Assembly (NCBI GenBank): GCA_002394365.1
Contig: DGTQ01000007.1
Location: forward strand, 154,210 to 185,372
DNA from: Prevotellaceae bacterium UBA4332
GTDB taxonomy: Bacteria; Bacteroidota; Bacteroidia; Bacteroidales; Bacteroidaceae
Reading direction: 5' to 3'
DNA length: 31,163 bases
Each line of letters begins with the position of its first letter. The stretch's first letter is position 1. Positions 22,951-31,094 of the stretch are shown piece by piece. Under the pieces are notes generated by a model. That model was not told the origin of the DNA and did no database searches. It saw only the letters and a list, made by a program, of their open reading frames with translations. Position numbers and translations under genes: made by a program.

Positions 22951-22985
22951 CCTCGTGTTATTTCCTACGTAACACGAGGATTTTT
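22951..22985. terminator. Perfect 10-bp hairpin terminator
   Basis: CCTCGTGTTA (22951-22960) and TAACACGAGG (22970-22979) pair exactly around 9 nt, followed on the plus strand by ATTTTT. It lies downstream of the small minus-strand gene that stops at 23002, so it may serve that gene although its T tract is on the other strand. Confidence 0.6.
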
Positions 22986-23001
22986 CGTCTCTATTTTTTT
23001 A

Positions 23002-23391
23002 TTACTCTTTCACCTCTTTCTCCTTTCTTTTATTTATTCTTGGTTTCATTTTGAAAACCAGTCCTTCGATTTCATCGCCTATGTTAGTCTGCCGTACCAA
23101 ATCAAACATTATATTATTGTTCTCGTAGTCATATCCAAGCATATCAAACATCTGTTTGGTCGGAACATAGAAATATCCACTTGACTCTCTAATTTGAAAA
23201 GCATCCTCATCTGACTTATCTACTATCATTAAATATAACGCCCCCTTTTCCTTGTCTTGTGCAAATTTAGCACGTTTTTCAGAAGAGAGCCTTAGTGACT
23301 TTGCAGTCTCATCAGTAAAACCAAGTCTTCCTGATGCCTGTATAGTCGCTTTTAATTTTGTTGCGAATTGCTTCGCGCTAATAATTGTCAT
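23002..23391 (-). CDS. Unknown 129-residue protein
   Basis: Starts MTIISAKQFATKLKATIQAS, then GRLGFTDETAKSLRLSSEKR, and ends in a very basic tail (KPRINKRKEKEVKE). The middle holds DKEKGALYLMIVDKSDEDAF and YVPTKQMFDMLGYDYENNN. Soluble and small; I do not recognise the family. A second ATG at 23397 is equally in frame. A perfect promoter ends 5 nt before 23397, so the transcript has almost no leader. It stands alone between the restriction-like operon terminator and the DUF4417 module. Confidence 0.75.
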   Translation of the reverse strand: MTIISAKQFATKLKATIQASGRLGFTDETAKSLRLSSEKRAKFAQDKEKGALYLMIVDKSDEDAFQIRESSGYFYVPTKQMFDMLGYDYENNNIMFDLVRQTNIGDEIEGLVFKMKPRINKRKEKEVKE

Positions 23392-23402
23392 TTCCATATT
23401 TG

Positions 23403-23434
23403 CAAAGATACAACTATTCTGTGTTTCCTGCAAA
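23403..23434 (-). promoter_or_regulatory. Promoter of the 129-residue protein gene
   Basis: TTTG (23434-23431), 20-nt spacer, TATCTTTG (23410-23403) on the minus strand. Confidence 0.8.
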
Positions 23435-23555
23435 TATTTACATACAAATTTTATAGCTAATACGGTAATAATCTTTACCTATATCAATAATACAGATATT
23501 GCAAAGAAACAATATTAGAACACAAAGAGATTAGAAAGACATAAAAAAGAACTAT

Positions 23556-23582
23556 AAAGCCTCGCTTTTTCTGCGAGGCTTT
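23556..23582 (-). terminator. Terminator of the methylase-helicase operon
   Basis: AAAGCCTCGC and GCGAGGCTTT form a perfect 10-bp stem around TTTTTCT; A and T runs on both sides allow it to work in either direction. It follows the methylase remnant. Confidence 0.85.
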
Positions 23583-23587
23583 ATCAT

Positions 23588-23710
23588 TTATTCTTCTTTT
23601 TCGTATTCTTCCCTTGTTATTGGTGTTTCAGGGTCTACTATCTTTACTTCGTCATAGGTTAATGAGGAAGTCTATTTCATATTCTGAAAAGTTAACGTCA
23701 GCAGTTTTTT
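23588..23710 (-). pseudogene. Leftover second C-terminus of an Eco57I-type methylase
   Basis: Right after the methylase stop, the same frame reads KKTADVNFSEYEIDFLINL to a TGA. With a one-frame shift it continues TYDEVKIVDPETPITREEYE to TAA at 23588-23590. I recall LTYDEV-IVDPETPITREEYE as a usual end of Bacteroidota methylases of this kind. It is therefore probably the old C-terminus, left behind after the present one (YELTQEETDFIKKYELEFRL) was brought in. Confidence 0.6.
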
Positions 23711-26662
23711 TTATTCTCCAGCAAGCCTAAACTCTAATTCATATTTTTTTATGAAATCAGTTTCTTCTTGTGTCAATTCATATAATGGACAGATATAATC
23801 ATCTATCTTATCAATGATAGATTTAGAACGTACAATCTTATATTCCTTGAAGGAATCGACATTGTAAGTTGACTCTCCAGATGTTGTTCTTGTGTTGGCA
23901 TTAGCTTCTATATCTTTAAGATACCGAGAATATAACTTGTCAAGATACTCAATATTCTCAGTTGAAAGCCGAGGGACTGTGAAATTCTCTATCTCGTATG
24001 TCTTCCAGTCGAGATTGTTTGAATAGATTTGGTAAAACCAAAAGGCCAGAGAACTGCTAAGAATGCAACCAATAGCATTCGCTAGTTGCTTTTGGAAATA
24101 TAATGGTTTCTCTTTGGTTGAGCCAGTCGGATAATTGGTTACAACCTTAAAGTATCTACCGCCAGTCGTCCTATAATAGATTGGGGCACCATTTTCATCA
24201 TAAAACGTTTTAATTGGAGTGTTTTTGAAAATTTTAGAGAGAATGTCTTTTTCAAGTTCACAACCAATCTTTGGTATGCGACCTATCATTATATAACTAT
24301 TGACATCAACAAATTGAAGATTGTCAATAAGCTTCTGCAAATCAAATTCGTTACCTCTTCTGTGCATTTTTGTGGAATACAAATGCTGACAGGGGGTTCC
24401 GGTCTTTTGGAAAAGCAGTATTGACGTGTTTACGACGGCATTTTCAAATACGGGCTTTGGGCGTACTGCATACGATGATATATGAATTGTATCACAGTTT
24501 TCCAACAAAATACGATGAACGCCAGTAAGAGAATCACTTGACGTTAACGAGATGGGGACGATATAGGCAAAGCAGCCACCCCGTCTGAGTTGGTTATAAC
24601 CGAGTTCAATGAACAATGTATATGTGTCGAGTGACCCTTTCTGTAAGCCGCGTATGCTATTTGCTGTTACATAGGTGTTCTTATAATATCGCCTTGTCTG
24701 ATTATCATACTTTGCTCCATACGGTGGATTTCCAATAACAATATCAAAGCCTCCTTGTGAGAAAACATCGTGGAACCAGGTGTGCCAGAGGAAGAACTGG
24801 TCATTGCCCGAGAGGTCGAGGTCGCCAAAGTCTATGTTGATGCTCTGCTCTTTGAGCTGTTTCTTCACATTATTTATAATACGCTTGCGTAAGGTTTTCT
24901 TTTCCTTGTGGTCTGTGCATTGATAGTATTCGTTTAACATTTCACGCAGTTCCCTGCGATATACGTCGAGCATATCGTCAAACATGGTGGTCTGGTAGTT
25001 CTTGCCTCTCTCGTTCTTTTCCTGTGTCATTGCCGACAAGTCAACTCCCTTGTATTGCTCCAGCAAGGAGTTGCCCTGCATAATCTTGAAGTCGAGGTTA
25101 GGCAAGGCATGAGGTGTTTTCTCATCTACTATCAGCGAGAGCCAGAAGCGCAGACGGGCTATGTCAACTGCACCTTTCTCTATATCCACACCATATATAT
25201 TATTTTGTATGATGTGTTTCTTTATCTCCGATGCGTTGTCATCATCCAGTCCTTCTATGGCTGAACGGCAAAGATACAGTTCCTTGAGCAAACCCATAGG
25301 GAATGCACCCGAACCTATGGCTGGGTCGCATATCTTTACATCTTTAAGTTTTTGGTCAATTTCAAGTTTTATTGAGCCAAGCAGTTCAGCATTATGTGTT
25401 GTGACAAATTGACGAATGTTCTCCTTGTATTCTTCATTCTGGTCTGTCTGCAGATAGGCTATAAGGCTTTCCCTGCACATATACTGCACTATCTCCTTCG
25501 GAGTGTAGAAAGCACCTTTGTCCTTGTTGTCTTCAAGCAGATTCTCAAAGATTCTGCCAAGCATCTCTGGGTCAACACCTACTTCTGCATCGTTGGGGTC
25601 GTTCTCGTCTATGGTGAAGTTATAGCGAGAGAAGAACTCAAGCATATCTTCCATGTATTTGGCTGGCAGAGGAAACCTTGTCTCGTCTGTAGCGTCACGC
25701 TCAAAGAGTCCGCCATTGAGGTAAGGAATCTTAAACTTATATTTCTTTGACTTATCTCCCTCTCGCTCAGTGTTGAGATCATTGAATATGGCTTCGAGAA
25801 CACCATCCACAAAGTTGTCCTTGTCCTTTGTGTTGGCAAAGAGGTTTTGTATAAACTCATGGTCACCATTGCCCCAGTCTTCATTTAGAGGCACACCAAG
25901 CCAGCCTTTCTTCTGAAGGAACTGCAGAAACACCAGTCTGCCCATGAGCTTCTTCACATAGTCGCGCACCGCCTTCTCTGGGTCGGCAAACTCGGAGAAC
26001 TCATCGAGTATCTTTCTGCAAGCCCTGCCTTCCTTTATCTCCTCCCATTTGTTGCCCTTCTTCACCATGCGCTTGCCTGTGATGTAGAAGATAATGTTGG
26101 CATACTGCGCCTTGTAGTCTCTGAAGAACATATCGCTGACGGCATCTACGGAGAAGGCTTTGGTAAGGTCCTTCAAGGTCTGGGCACTACCCTTCAGCGT
26201 CTCAAACTGCTGAATGGCTGTGCGGCTTCTGTGACCTTCGCCAAGCAGGTAGGTGAAGCGCCTGGTGTCTGTTGACTCCTTCTGGTATGTGCCATCATCG
26301 GCAAACTTCCACGACTCGCTGACGTAGGAGAATCTCAACACGCTCTCATTCTCTCTGTAGCAGAACATGAAGGCTCCCGCATTGCCATTATTGCGCCACT
26401 GAGTAAGGAGCATGTCTCGTATGCCTCGCCTGTTACGCTCTATGTCCACACTTTCCGCCAGCTCTACCTCGTAGATGGCTATGGTCTGTTCATCACTGAG
26501 GCTGATGGTGCCTAACCAGAGTGCCTGCCTTGCCATCTGGCTGTCAGTCTCTACCACGTAAGGAGTGCTCCAAAACTTAGCCTTGTTGCCAAAAATATCA
26601 CGCAGGAGCAGGAGCCAGTTCTTACGGTTATACCTTGATTCGATTACGTCTTTATAGTTCAT
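23711..26662 (-). CDS. Eco57I-type DNA methylase, composition chimera
   Basis: 983 residues. Residues 1-~130 are the N-terminal region of this family (GTISLSDEQTIAIYEVELAE, then RNRRGIRDMLL). A helical part follows to ~430, including GRIFENLLEDNKDKGAFYTP (369-388). The adenine-N6 methylase core has motif I DPAIGSGAF (446-454) and motif IV NPPYGAKY (645-652). Residues ~660-983 hold the target-recognition region and a helical end. GC is about 52-55% in sampled lines 5' of ~24770 and 32-40% after, with the break next to motif IV. It follows the helicase by 41 nt in the same operon and probably provides self-protection, with possible nuclease activity as in type IIG enzymes; no clear PD-(D/E)XK site was identified. 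Confidence 0.9.
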   Translation of the reverse strand: MNYKDVIESRYNRKNWLLLLRDIFGNKAKFWSTPYVVETDSQMARQALWLGTISLSDEQTIAIYEVELAESVDIERNRRGIRDMLLTQWRNNGNAGAFMFCYRENESVLRFSYVSESWKFADDGTYQKESTDTRRFTYLLGEGHRSRTAIQQFETLKGSAQTLKDLTKAFSVDAVSDMFFRDYKAQYANIIFYITGKRMVKKGNKWEEIKEGRACRKILDEFSEFADPEKAVRDYVKKLMGRLVFLQFLQKKGWLGVPLNEDWGNGDHEFIQNLFANTKDKDNFVDGVLEAIFNDLNTEREGDKSKKYKFKIPYLNGGLFERDATDETRFPLPAKYMEDMLEFFSRYNFTIDENDPNDAEVGVDPEMLGRIFENLLEDNKDKGAFYTPKEIVQYMCRESLIAYLQTDQNEEYKENIRQFVTTHNAELLGSIKLEIDQKLKDVKICDPAIGSGAFPMGLLKELYLCRSAIEGLDDDNASEIKKHIIQNNIYGVDIEKGAVDIARLRFWLSLIVDEKTPHALPNLDFKIMQGNSLLEQYKGVDLSAMTQEKNERGKNYQTTMFDDMLDVYRRELREMLNEYYQCTDHKEKKTLRKRIINNVKKQLKEQSINIDFGDLDLSGNDQFFLWHTWFHDVFSQGGFDIVIGNPPYGAKYDNQTRRYYKNTYVTANSIRGLQKGSLDTYTLFIELGYNQLRRGGCFAYIVPISLTSSDSLTGVHRILLENCDTIHISSYAVRPKPVFENAVVNTSILLFQKTGTPCQHLYSTKMHRRGNEFDLQKLIDNLQFVDVNSYIMIGRIPKIGCELEKDILSKIFKNTPIKTFYDENGAPIYYRTTGGRYFKVVTNYPTGSTKEKPLYFQKQLANAIGCILSSSLAFWFYQIYSNNLDWKTYEIENFTVPRLSTENIEYLDKLYSRYLKDIEANANTRTTSGESTYNVDSFKEYKIVRSKSIIDKIDDYICPLYELTQEETDFIKKYELEFRLAGE

Positions 26663-26673
26663 AGTTTTATTTG

Positions 26674-26694
26674 GGTTTTAGGTTTTAGGTTTTT
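26674..26694. repeat. Heptamer tandem repeat between helicase and methylase
   Basis: GGTTTTA twice and GGTTTTT, 21 nt in total, in the 41-nt intergenic gap. Confidence 0.75.
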
Positions 26695-26703
26695 GCTTGG
26701 GGG

Positions 26704-29700
26704 TTACTTGAAACTTTCTGAGAGTATGATTGTTGCCTCCGTCTCGTCCTCGGCATGTTGCGTCTCCCTGTAGTAGGCACTGTAGTGGTCTGCCATTTCG
26801 AGCACCTGCTTCAGGGCTTCATCGAAAGTCAGCTTTGCCTTGCTGCTCCCTTGTCTTTGCAGGTCTTTCTGTATGCGTTGCAGGCGCTTGCCTATATAGG
26901 TTATGGTGCCTCGCTCTGTGAGTTCTCTCAACTGCAGGAGTTTCTGGCGGTTCTCTACATCGTCCACCATCGGCATCATGTTGTTGATAAGGCTGATGGC
27001 TGTTATCACCTGTGCACCGAGGTTGCTGCGCTGGTTCTGGTTTTGGGCTTCCTCCTGCATCTCTCGTGTCTTGGCAGTTTGGAATTCCCTAAGTGCCTTT
27101 TCCACGTGGTCATGATGCTGGGCTATTCTCTCTACGGGTTTTTCATCTGGCTGAGCCTTGAAATAATTAAGCGCGTCGAGCACAGACAATTCCCTCGTCT
27201 GCCTGTCATCCACCAGATAGAATATCTTTCGGAAGTTGGTCTTGAGGAACACGAGTGTATCATTTGAGAGCTGTTCTCCTTCTACCGTGCGCGGCTCGCG
27301 TCCTGTCCTGCTTCTGAGCGACATCTTCTCTATGCGCCTGTACTCCTTGCGGTTCTGCTGATAGAGGCTTCGCAGTTCTTCGTAGAATGGCAGTTCGAGG
27401 TTGCGGTCTGCCTGCTCATTCTTTATGCCTTCCTTGAAGAGTTTGTCAAGGTCGCGGTCTATTATCTCGTCAGTGGAGTAGATTTGGTTGTCCTCGCCGA
27501 AGGTGGTGTGGAATGTCTGTATCTTACTGAGGGAAATCTGCTTGAGGTTTATCTGCTCGTTGCCCTGTCTTGAGGGGTAGAACACGTAGTTATAAATGGT
27601 GTCGGACTTTGAGCCTATACGGTTGACACGTCCTATGCGCTGCATGAGGCGGGTGGAGTTCCAGGGGGTGTCGTAGTTCACGATTATGTTGGAACGATGC
27701 AGGTTGACACCCTCGGCAAGCACATCGCTGGTGAGGATGATGTTATAGTCGTTCTTCTGCTTCTTCCAGTTGGCATCAAAGTTATCGCGTATGGTCTTGA
27801 AGAGTTGGTCTCTGTTGTCGGACGAGATGACGAGCACGTCATCCCTGCCTATGCGACGGGCAAGGTATTCTATGGTGTCAACCGATTCGGAGAACACCAC
27901 TATCTTGCCCTCCTTGTTCTTTTCCTTGCTGAACAGTTCTTCGTTAAGCAGGGTTTCAAACCTTGCAAACTTGGAGTCGTCGCTGTCGCTGATGTATTCC
28001 CATTCGAGCCACATATGGTCGAGCAGTTCCTGGTCCTGACGCAGGAGGTCGATGTATTCTGGCTTGAAGTCCGTGCTCCTGAATACGGCGTTCTTGGGGT
28101 TCTTCTCTGCCTTCTCGTTGAGTTTCTCTTCTATCTCGTCATCTGTGTAGCCTTTGTCATAGAGCTGGTTGATATTCATGTCTGGGGCTATGAATATCTT
28201 GTCCTTCTCCCACATGTCTATCATATACTGGTTGGCATCCCGAAAGTTCTCCAGCGATTTTCTGAAAGCATAGAAACTGCTCTCAAGGCGCTTCACGAGT
28301 CCGTTCTTGCGTATGCCTGCCAGACTGCGGCTTATGAGTTCTGCATTGTCGTATAAGCCTGGGGCTGCGTCTGGTTTCAGGTAGGCTATGGCTTGATAGC
28401 GGGCATAGGCAAGTTTCTTGTCGAGTATCTCCATTGCCTCCACAAAGAGGTCGGCAAGGTGATTGTTCAATTCATATTCCTTCTTTATAGGCTCTGCTAC
28501 CTTGGGGAAACCTCCCACGTCCTTCCTGTAGCGCGGAATGTTCTCTATATCGGTTCGGGTGCGTCGTACCGTCAGCGGCTTTATCACCCTGTCGCGCACT
28601 TTTTCTGCCAGTTTCTTGAACTTTCTTACATCAAACTGGGGGTCTTTTCTCAATTTTCTGAACTCCACATTAAGCGGCGAGAAGAACGACGTGAGATTTG
28701 GAACGCCGTCGATAGTGCAGTGGCGAGGGTCTTGGAACATCAGTATCTGATAGTACAGGTCTATGGGCGAGTTGTTCATAGGGGTGGCGGAGATGAGCAT
28801 CACCTTCTTCTTATAGCCTGATATCTTGCCTGAGACCATGCGAGGCATCTTGCATATCTCCTGCAACTGCTGGAAGGCGCCAGTGGTGTGGTTGCGGAAT
28901 TTGTGGGCTTCATCTACAAGCACGAGGTCGTACTCGTCTGCATTCCAATAGTCATAATTCTCGTCGTCGAGCACTTTAGAGAGACTGCCGTTGGAGATGA
29001 AGCGAGTGTATTTGTCTATGCCGAAGTCCTTGAAGGTGGTCTTCCAGTTTTGCTCTACGGCTGGCGGAAAGACAACGAGTATCTTGGTGTTGTCTCTGCC
29101 ATTTTCTATGAGGAATTTCTTGGCTATCATAGTGGCAATGACCGTCTTGCCCAAACCTACGACATCGGCAAGGAAGAAGCCGTCGTATCGAATGAGTTTC
29201 TGATAGCCTTCTATGACGGCATCTGTCTGATATTCGAACTTGTCATACCCCTCTGGCATATCGAAGGGGTCATCCTGGTCAACCTCCAGCACTCTGTCAG
29301 AGAAGTATTCCATGAGCATCTTGATATAGAGCTCGTAGGGCGACACATCGTTCTTCAGATATGTCTTGTCGAGTGTTTCCTGATAGTCCTCTGCACTGAT
29401 GGGCACATTACGGGCTTCTTCCCAAAGCAGGTCAAACTCATGCTTGGCAAAGGCTACATCTTCAAACTGAGTCAGCTTGACATTAAACTCGTACTGGTGT
29501 TCTTCACCTACTCCAAGACCGTTTCCGCTGAGGTTGCTGCTACCCGTGATAGCTGCCCCGAAGGTGTGCTGGTTGAAGTTGTCGGGATAGAGGATGTAGA
29601 GCTTTGCGTGTATCTTCTTTGAAGGGTGGGCTCGCAGTTCCAGTTTGCCGTCTATCATGTCCTGCACCATCTGGAGCATACCGTCCTCCACCTGTCTGGA

Positions 29701-30021
29701 ATAGTGGGATTGCTCTATATCATGCCTGAGCATACGCAGACATTCTTCTTTCACTTCTTCCTCTGCCCCAAAGAACAGCTCGCCTTTCTGGTGGGCTGTG
29801 GCAATGTATTTATCTACATCTATGCCTATCAGTATGCGCACCTTACTGATTCCGTCAAGGAACGGACGCAAAGTGAAATAGCCTGACGCTCGTAGAAATC
29901 CCACTACGGCATCAAGATTCTTGACTTGGGGGTTGTTGGATAATATGCCCTCAAATTCCTTGATAAGAGTGTTGCCTTCCCTATTTGTAAAGAAATGGGA
30001 AGAGAGAGGTGTGTCTGCCAT
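26704..30021 (-). CDS. PLD-nuclease/SNF2 helicase of a restriction-like system
   Basis: 1105 residues. The N-terminal ~200 hold a phospholipase-D-type domain with one HKD motif (HAKLYIL at 138-144, then GSSNLSGNG at 160-168). A SNF2/SF2 ATPase follows: motif I ADVVGLGKT (285-293), motif II VDEAHKF (369-375), SATPMNN (411-417) and, near residue ~800, TSDVLAEGVNLHRSNIIVNY with QRIGRVNRIG. The C-terminal ~250 residues are helical and charged. The HKD domain could cut DNA as a dimer, as in BfiI, while the helicase translocates. With the downstream methylase this makes a two-gene restriction-modification-like defence unit. The ATG at 30021 lies about 440 nt from the nearest consensus promoter. Confidence 0.92.
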   Translation of the reverse strand: MADTPLSSHFFTNREGNTLIKEFEGILSNNPQVKNLDAVVGFLRASGYFTLRPFLDGISKVRILIGIDVDKYIATAHQKGELFFGAEEEVKEECLRMLRHDIEQSHYSRQVEDGMLQMVQDMIDGKLELRAHPSKKIHAKLYILYPDNFNQHTFGAAITGSSNLSGNGLGVGEEHQYEFNVKLTQFEDVAFAKHEFDLLWEEARNVPISAEDYQETLDKTYLKNDVSPYELYIKMLMEYFSDRVLEVDQDDPFDMPEGYDKFEYQTDAVIEGYQKLIRYDGFFLADVVGLGKTVIATMIAKKFLIENGRDNTKILVVFPPAVEQNWKTTFKDFGIDKYTRFISNGSLSKVLDDENYDYWNADEYDLVLVDEAHKFRNHTTGAFQQLQEICKMPRMVSGKISGYKKKVMLISATPMNNSPIDLYYQILMFQDPRHCTIDGVPNLTSFFSPLNVEFRKLRKDPQFDVRKFKKLAEKVRDRVIKPLTVRRTRTDIENIPRYRKDVGGFPKVAEPIKKEYELNNHLADLFVEAMEILDKKLAYARYQAIAYLKPDAAPGLYDNAELISRSLAGIRKNGLVKRLESSFYAFRKSLENFRDANQYMIDMWEKDKIFIAPDMNINQLYDKGYTDDEIEEKLNEKAEKNPKNAVFRSTDFKPEYIDLLRQDQELLDHMWLEWEYISDSDDSKFARFETLLNEELFSKEKNKEGKIVVFSESVDTIEYLARRIGRDDVLVISSDNRDQLFKTIRDNFDANWKKQKNDYNIILTSDVLAEGVNLHRSNIIVNYDTPWNSTRLMQRIGRVNRIGSKSDTIYNYVFYPSRQGNEQINLKQISLSKIQTFHTTFGEDNQIYSTDEIIDRDLDKLFKEGIKNEQADRNLELPFYEELRSLYQQNRKEYRRIEKMSLRSRTGREPRTVEGEQLSNDTLVFLKTNFRKIFYLVDDRQTRELSVLDALNYFKAQPDEKPVERIAQHHDHVEKALREFQTAKTREMQEEAQNQNQRSNLGAQVITAISLINNMMPMVDDVENRQKLLQLRELTERGTITYIGKRLQRIQKDLQRQGSSKAKLTFDEALKQVLEMADHYSAYYRETQHAEDETEATIILSESFK

Positions 30022-30101
30022 ACCAGCGCATTACAGATTAAGGGCGAAAGGACTATCTTTCGAAGGTATGCAGGTTTCCAAGACCAAAAGAAATGAGGAT
30101 A

Positions 30102-30121
30102 TAAAAAAGCGTGAAACCGCT
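30102..30121 (-). terminator. Weak terminator after the hairpin RNA candidate
   Basis: On the minus strand AGCG-gtttca-CGCT is followed by TTTTTT. The stem is only 4 bp (a few more with a bulge), so strength is doubtful. Confidence 0.4.
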
Positions 30122-30246
30122 CTTATCCTCTTCTTACGGTCCTAGGAAAACCTACATTGTCAGATAAGTCCAGCCCACGCTATGCATGGGCGCTGGTACT
30201 TACTCGAGACAATGTTCTTTAGAGTTTCCTAGGTTCTAAGAAGATT
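30102..30246 (-). ncRNA. Candidate structured RNA (6S-like shape), unassigned
   Basis: Six nested stems fold into one long irregular hairpin: TCTTCTTA/TAAGAAGA (30129-30136 with 30237-30244), CCTAGGAAA/TTTCCTAGG (30141-30149 with 30225-30233), ACATTGTC/GACAATGT (30154-30161 with 30208-30215), TAAGT/ACTTA (30165-30169 with 30198-30202), CCA/TGG (30170-30172 with 30194-30196) and GCCCA/TGGGC (30173-30177 with 30187-30191). Together they give 38 pairs and a 9-nt loop. The asymmetric bubble (9 nt against 4) recalls 6S RNA. A weak promoter (CGAATATA at 30247-30254, read as TATATTCG on the minus strand) sits just outside the outer stem and a poly-T terminator follows at 30102. I infer the strand from these signals. 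It may instead be a leader element of the helicase operon. Confidence 0.5.
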
Positions 30247-30280
30247 CGAATATAGCACTAACGCTAATTATTTTTACCAA
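30247..30280 (-). promoter_or_regulatory. Possible weak promoter for the hairpin RNA
   Basis: TATATTCG (one mismatch to TAnnTTTG) with TTGG 22 nt upstream, on the minus strand. The predicted start falls at the base of the outer stem. Confidence 0.3.
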
Positions 30281-30339
30281 TATGTCACACCAGCGGCTTC
30301 CACTGAAGCACTTGTAGCAGAGGATATTTGCCTCGCCCT

Positions 30340-30444
30340 GCGGTAGCTAAGCACCCAGATGCGGCGGCTAAGCGCCCACACGCGGTTGCTAAGCAACCAG
30401 ACGCGGAAGCTAAGCAACCACACGCGGAAGCATAGCTTCCTCAG
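30340..30444. repeat. 21-nt palindromic tandem repeat, set D
   Basis: Five 21-nt units (30340, 30361, 30382, 30403, 30424) each starting GCGG. The third contains GGTTGCT-A-AGCAACC, a perfect palindrome; the others vary at the arm positions around GCTAAGC. They lie between the promoter at 30465 and the hairpin RNA. Confidence 0.9.
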
Positions 30445-30464
30445 CCCTTACTGGTGATTAACTG

Positions 30465-30495
30465 CAAAGTTAGTAAAAAACGAGCGCAAAACAAA
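30465..30495 (-). promoter_or_regulatory. Likely promoter of the helicase-methylase operon
   Basis: TTTG (30495-30492), 19-nt spacer, TAACTTTG (30472-30465) on the minus strand. It is the only good match upstream of the helicase gene and implies a leader of about 440 nt that includes the 21-nt repeats and the hairpin RNA. Confidence 0.65.
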
Positions 30496-30623
30496 ATAAA
30501 TCCATTTATTTTTTTGCCGAGTGCATTCTAACTTGACTCACCTTAGTGAGGCAGAGTTAAGAAAAACTTTCGAGACGACAAAATATTAAGGAAAAAGAAA
30601 ATCACAGCTTTTTCTTCCTCCTA

Positions 30624-30678
30624 ACCTCCCTAAATTGGCTCTGAGCCCAGTATTTATGCGACTTGACGTTAGGGAGGT
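30624..30678. repeat. Inverted repeat with inner hairpin
   Basis: ACCTCCCTAA (30624-30633) pairs with TTAGGGAGGT (30669-30678); inside, GGCT/AGCC form a small stem (30637-30647). It lies in a gene-free stretch (30500-31163). Confidence 0.6.
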
Positions 30679-30761
30679 CGGTTCTCTAAATATCCCTTAC
30701 ATCTCCCTTACACCTCCCTTCTTCTCTCAATTAGAACTCCGAGCTTTGTCAATGGTCTTTT

Positions 30762-30800
30762 AACCCCTCTCGGTCTCCCCGTTTTCGGGGAGCAGAAACG
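30762..30800. repeat. Dispersed hairpin repeat, second copy
   Basis: AACCCCTCTCGGTCTCCCCG, then TTTTCGGGGAGCAGAAAC; a close match to 364-401 inside the HD gene. Core stem CCCCG/CGGGG. The rest of 30500-31163 is AT-rich, with repeated AATCTCGTCTAAAATCTTA words near 30970 and 31060 and no gene that I can support. Confidence 0.65.
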
Positions 30801-31094
30801 CCTGAGCACCTACGGAGCGCAAGAATTAGGAATATTTGAAAAAGATTTTACCTTGATTTTCTTTTAGATTTTCCTAAAGATTTTTGAGGCGAAGCCGAAA
30901 TCATGAATTATCGTCCTCTTTTATTTTCTTTCCGATTTTTCATGGATTTTCTGAGAAGATTTTCTTATAATCTCGTCTAAAATCTTAACAAAAATCTTGT
31001 CCACAAATATTCAGAAGGCTCTTTTTCATTTCGTGCTTTCAGCACTCAAAAATCCAATAAAAATCTCGTCTAAAATCTTATTCAAATATTCCTA

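Noticed and set aside
22842..23054. 70-residue plus-strand ORF (MPQVPPKKRTF...)
   Set aside because: It crosses a perfect hairpin and ends in low-complexity sequence; the minus frame looks more protein-like.
23711..30021. DISARM or BREX locus
   Set aside because: Only a helicase and a methylase are present; there is no drmA/drmB, pglZ, brxC or Lon-like gene in the window.
30340..30444. CRISPR array
   Set aside because: The repeats are contiguous 21-nt units without spacers, and no cas genes are present.
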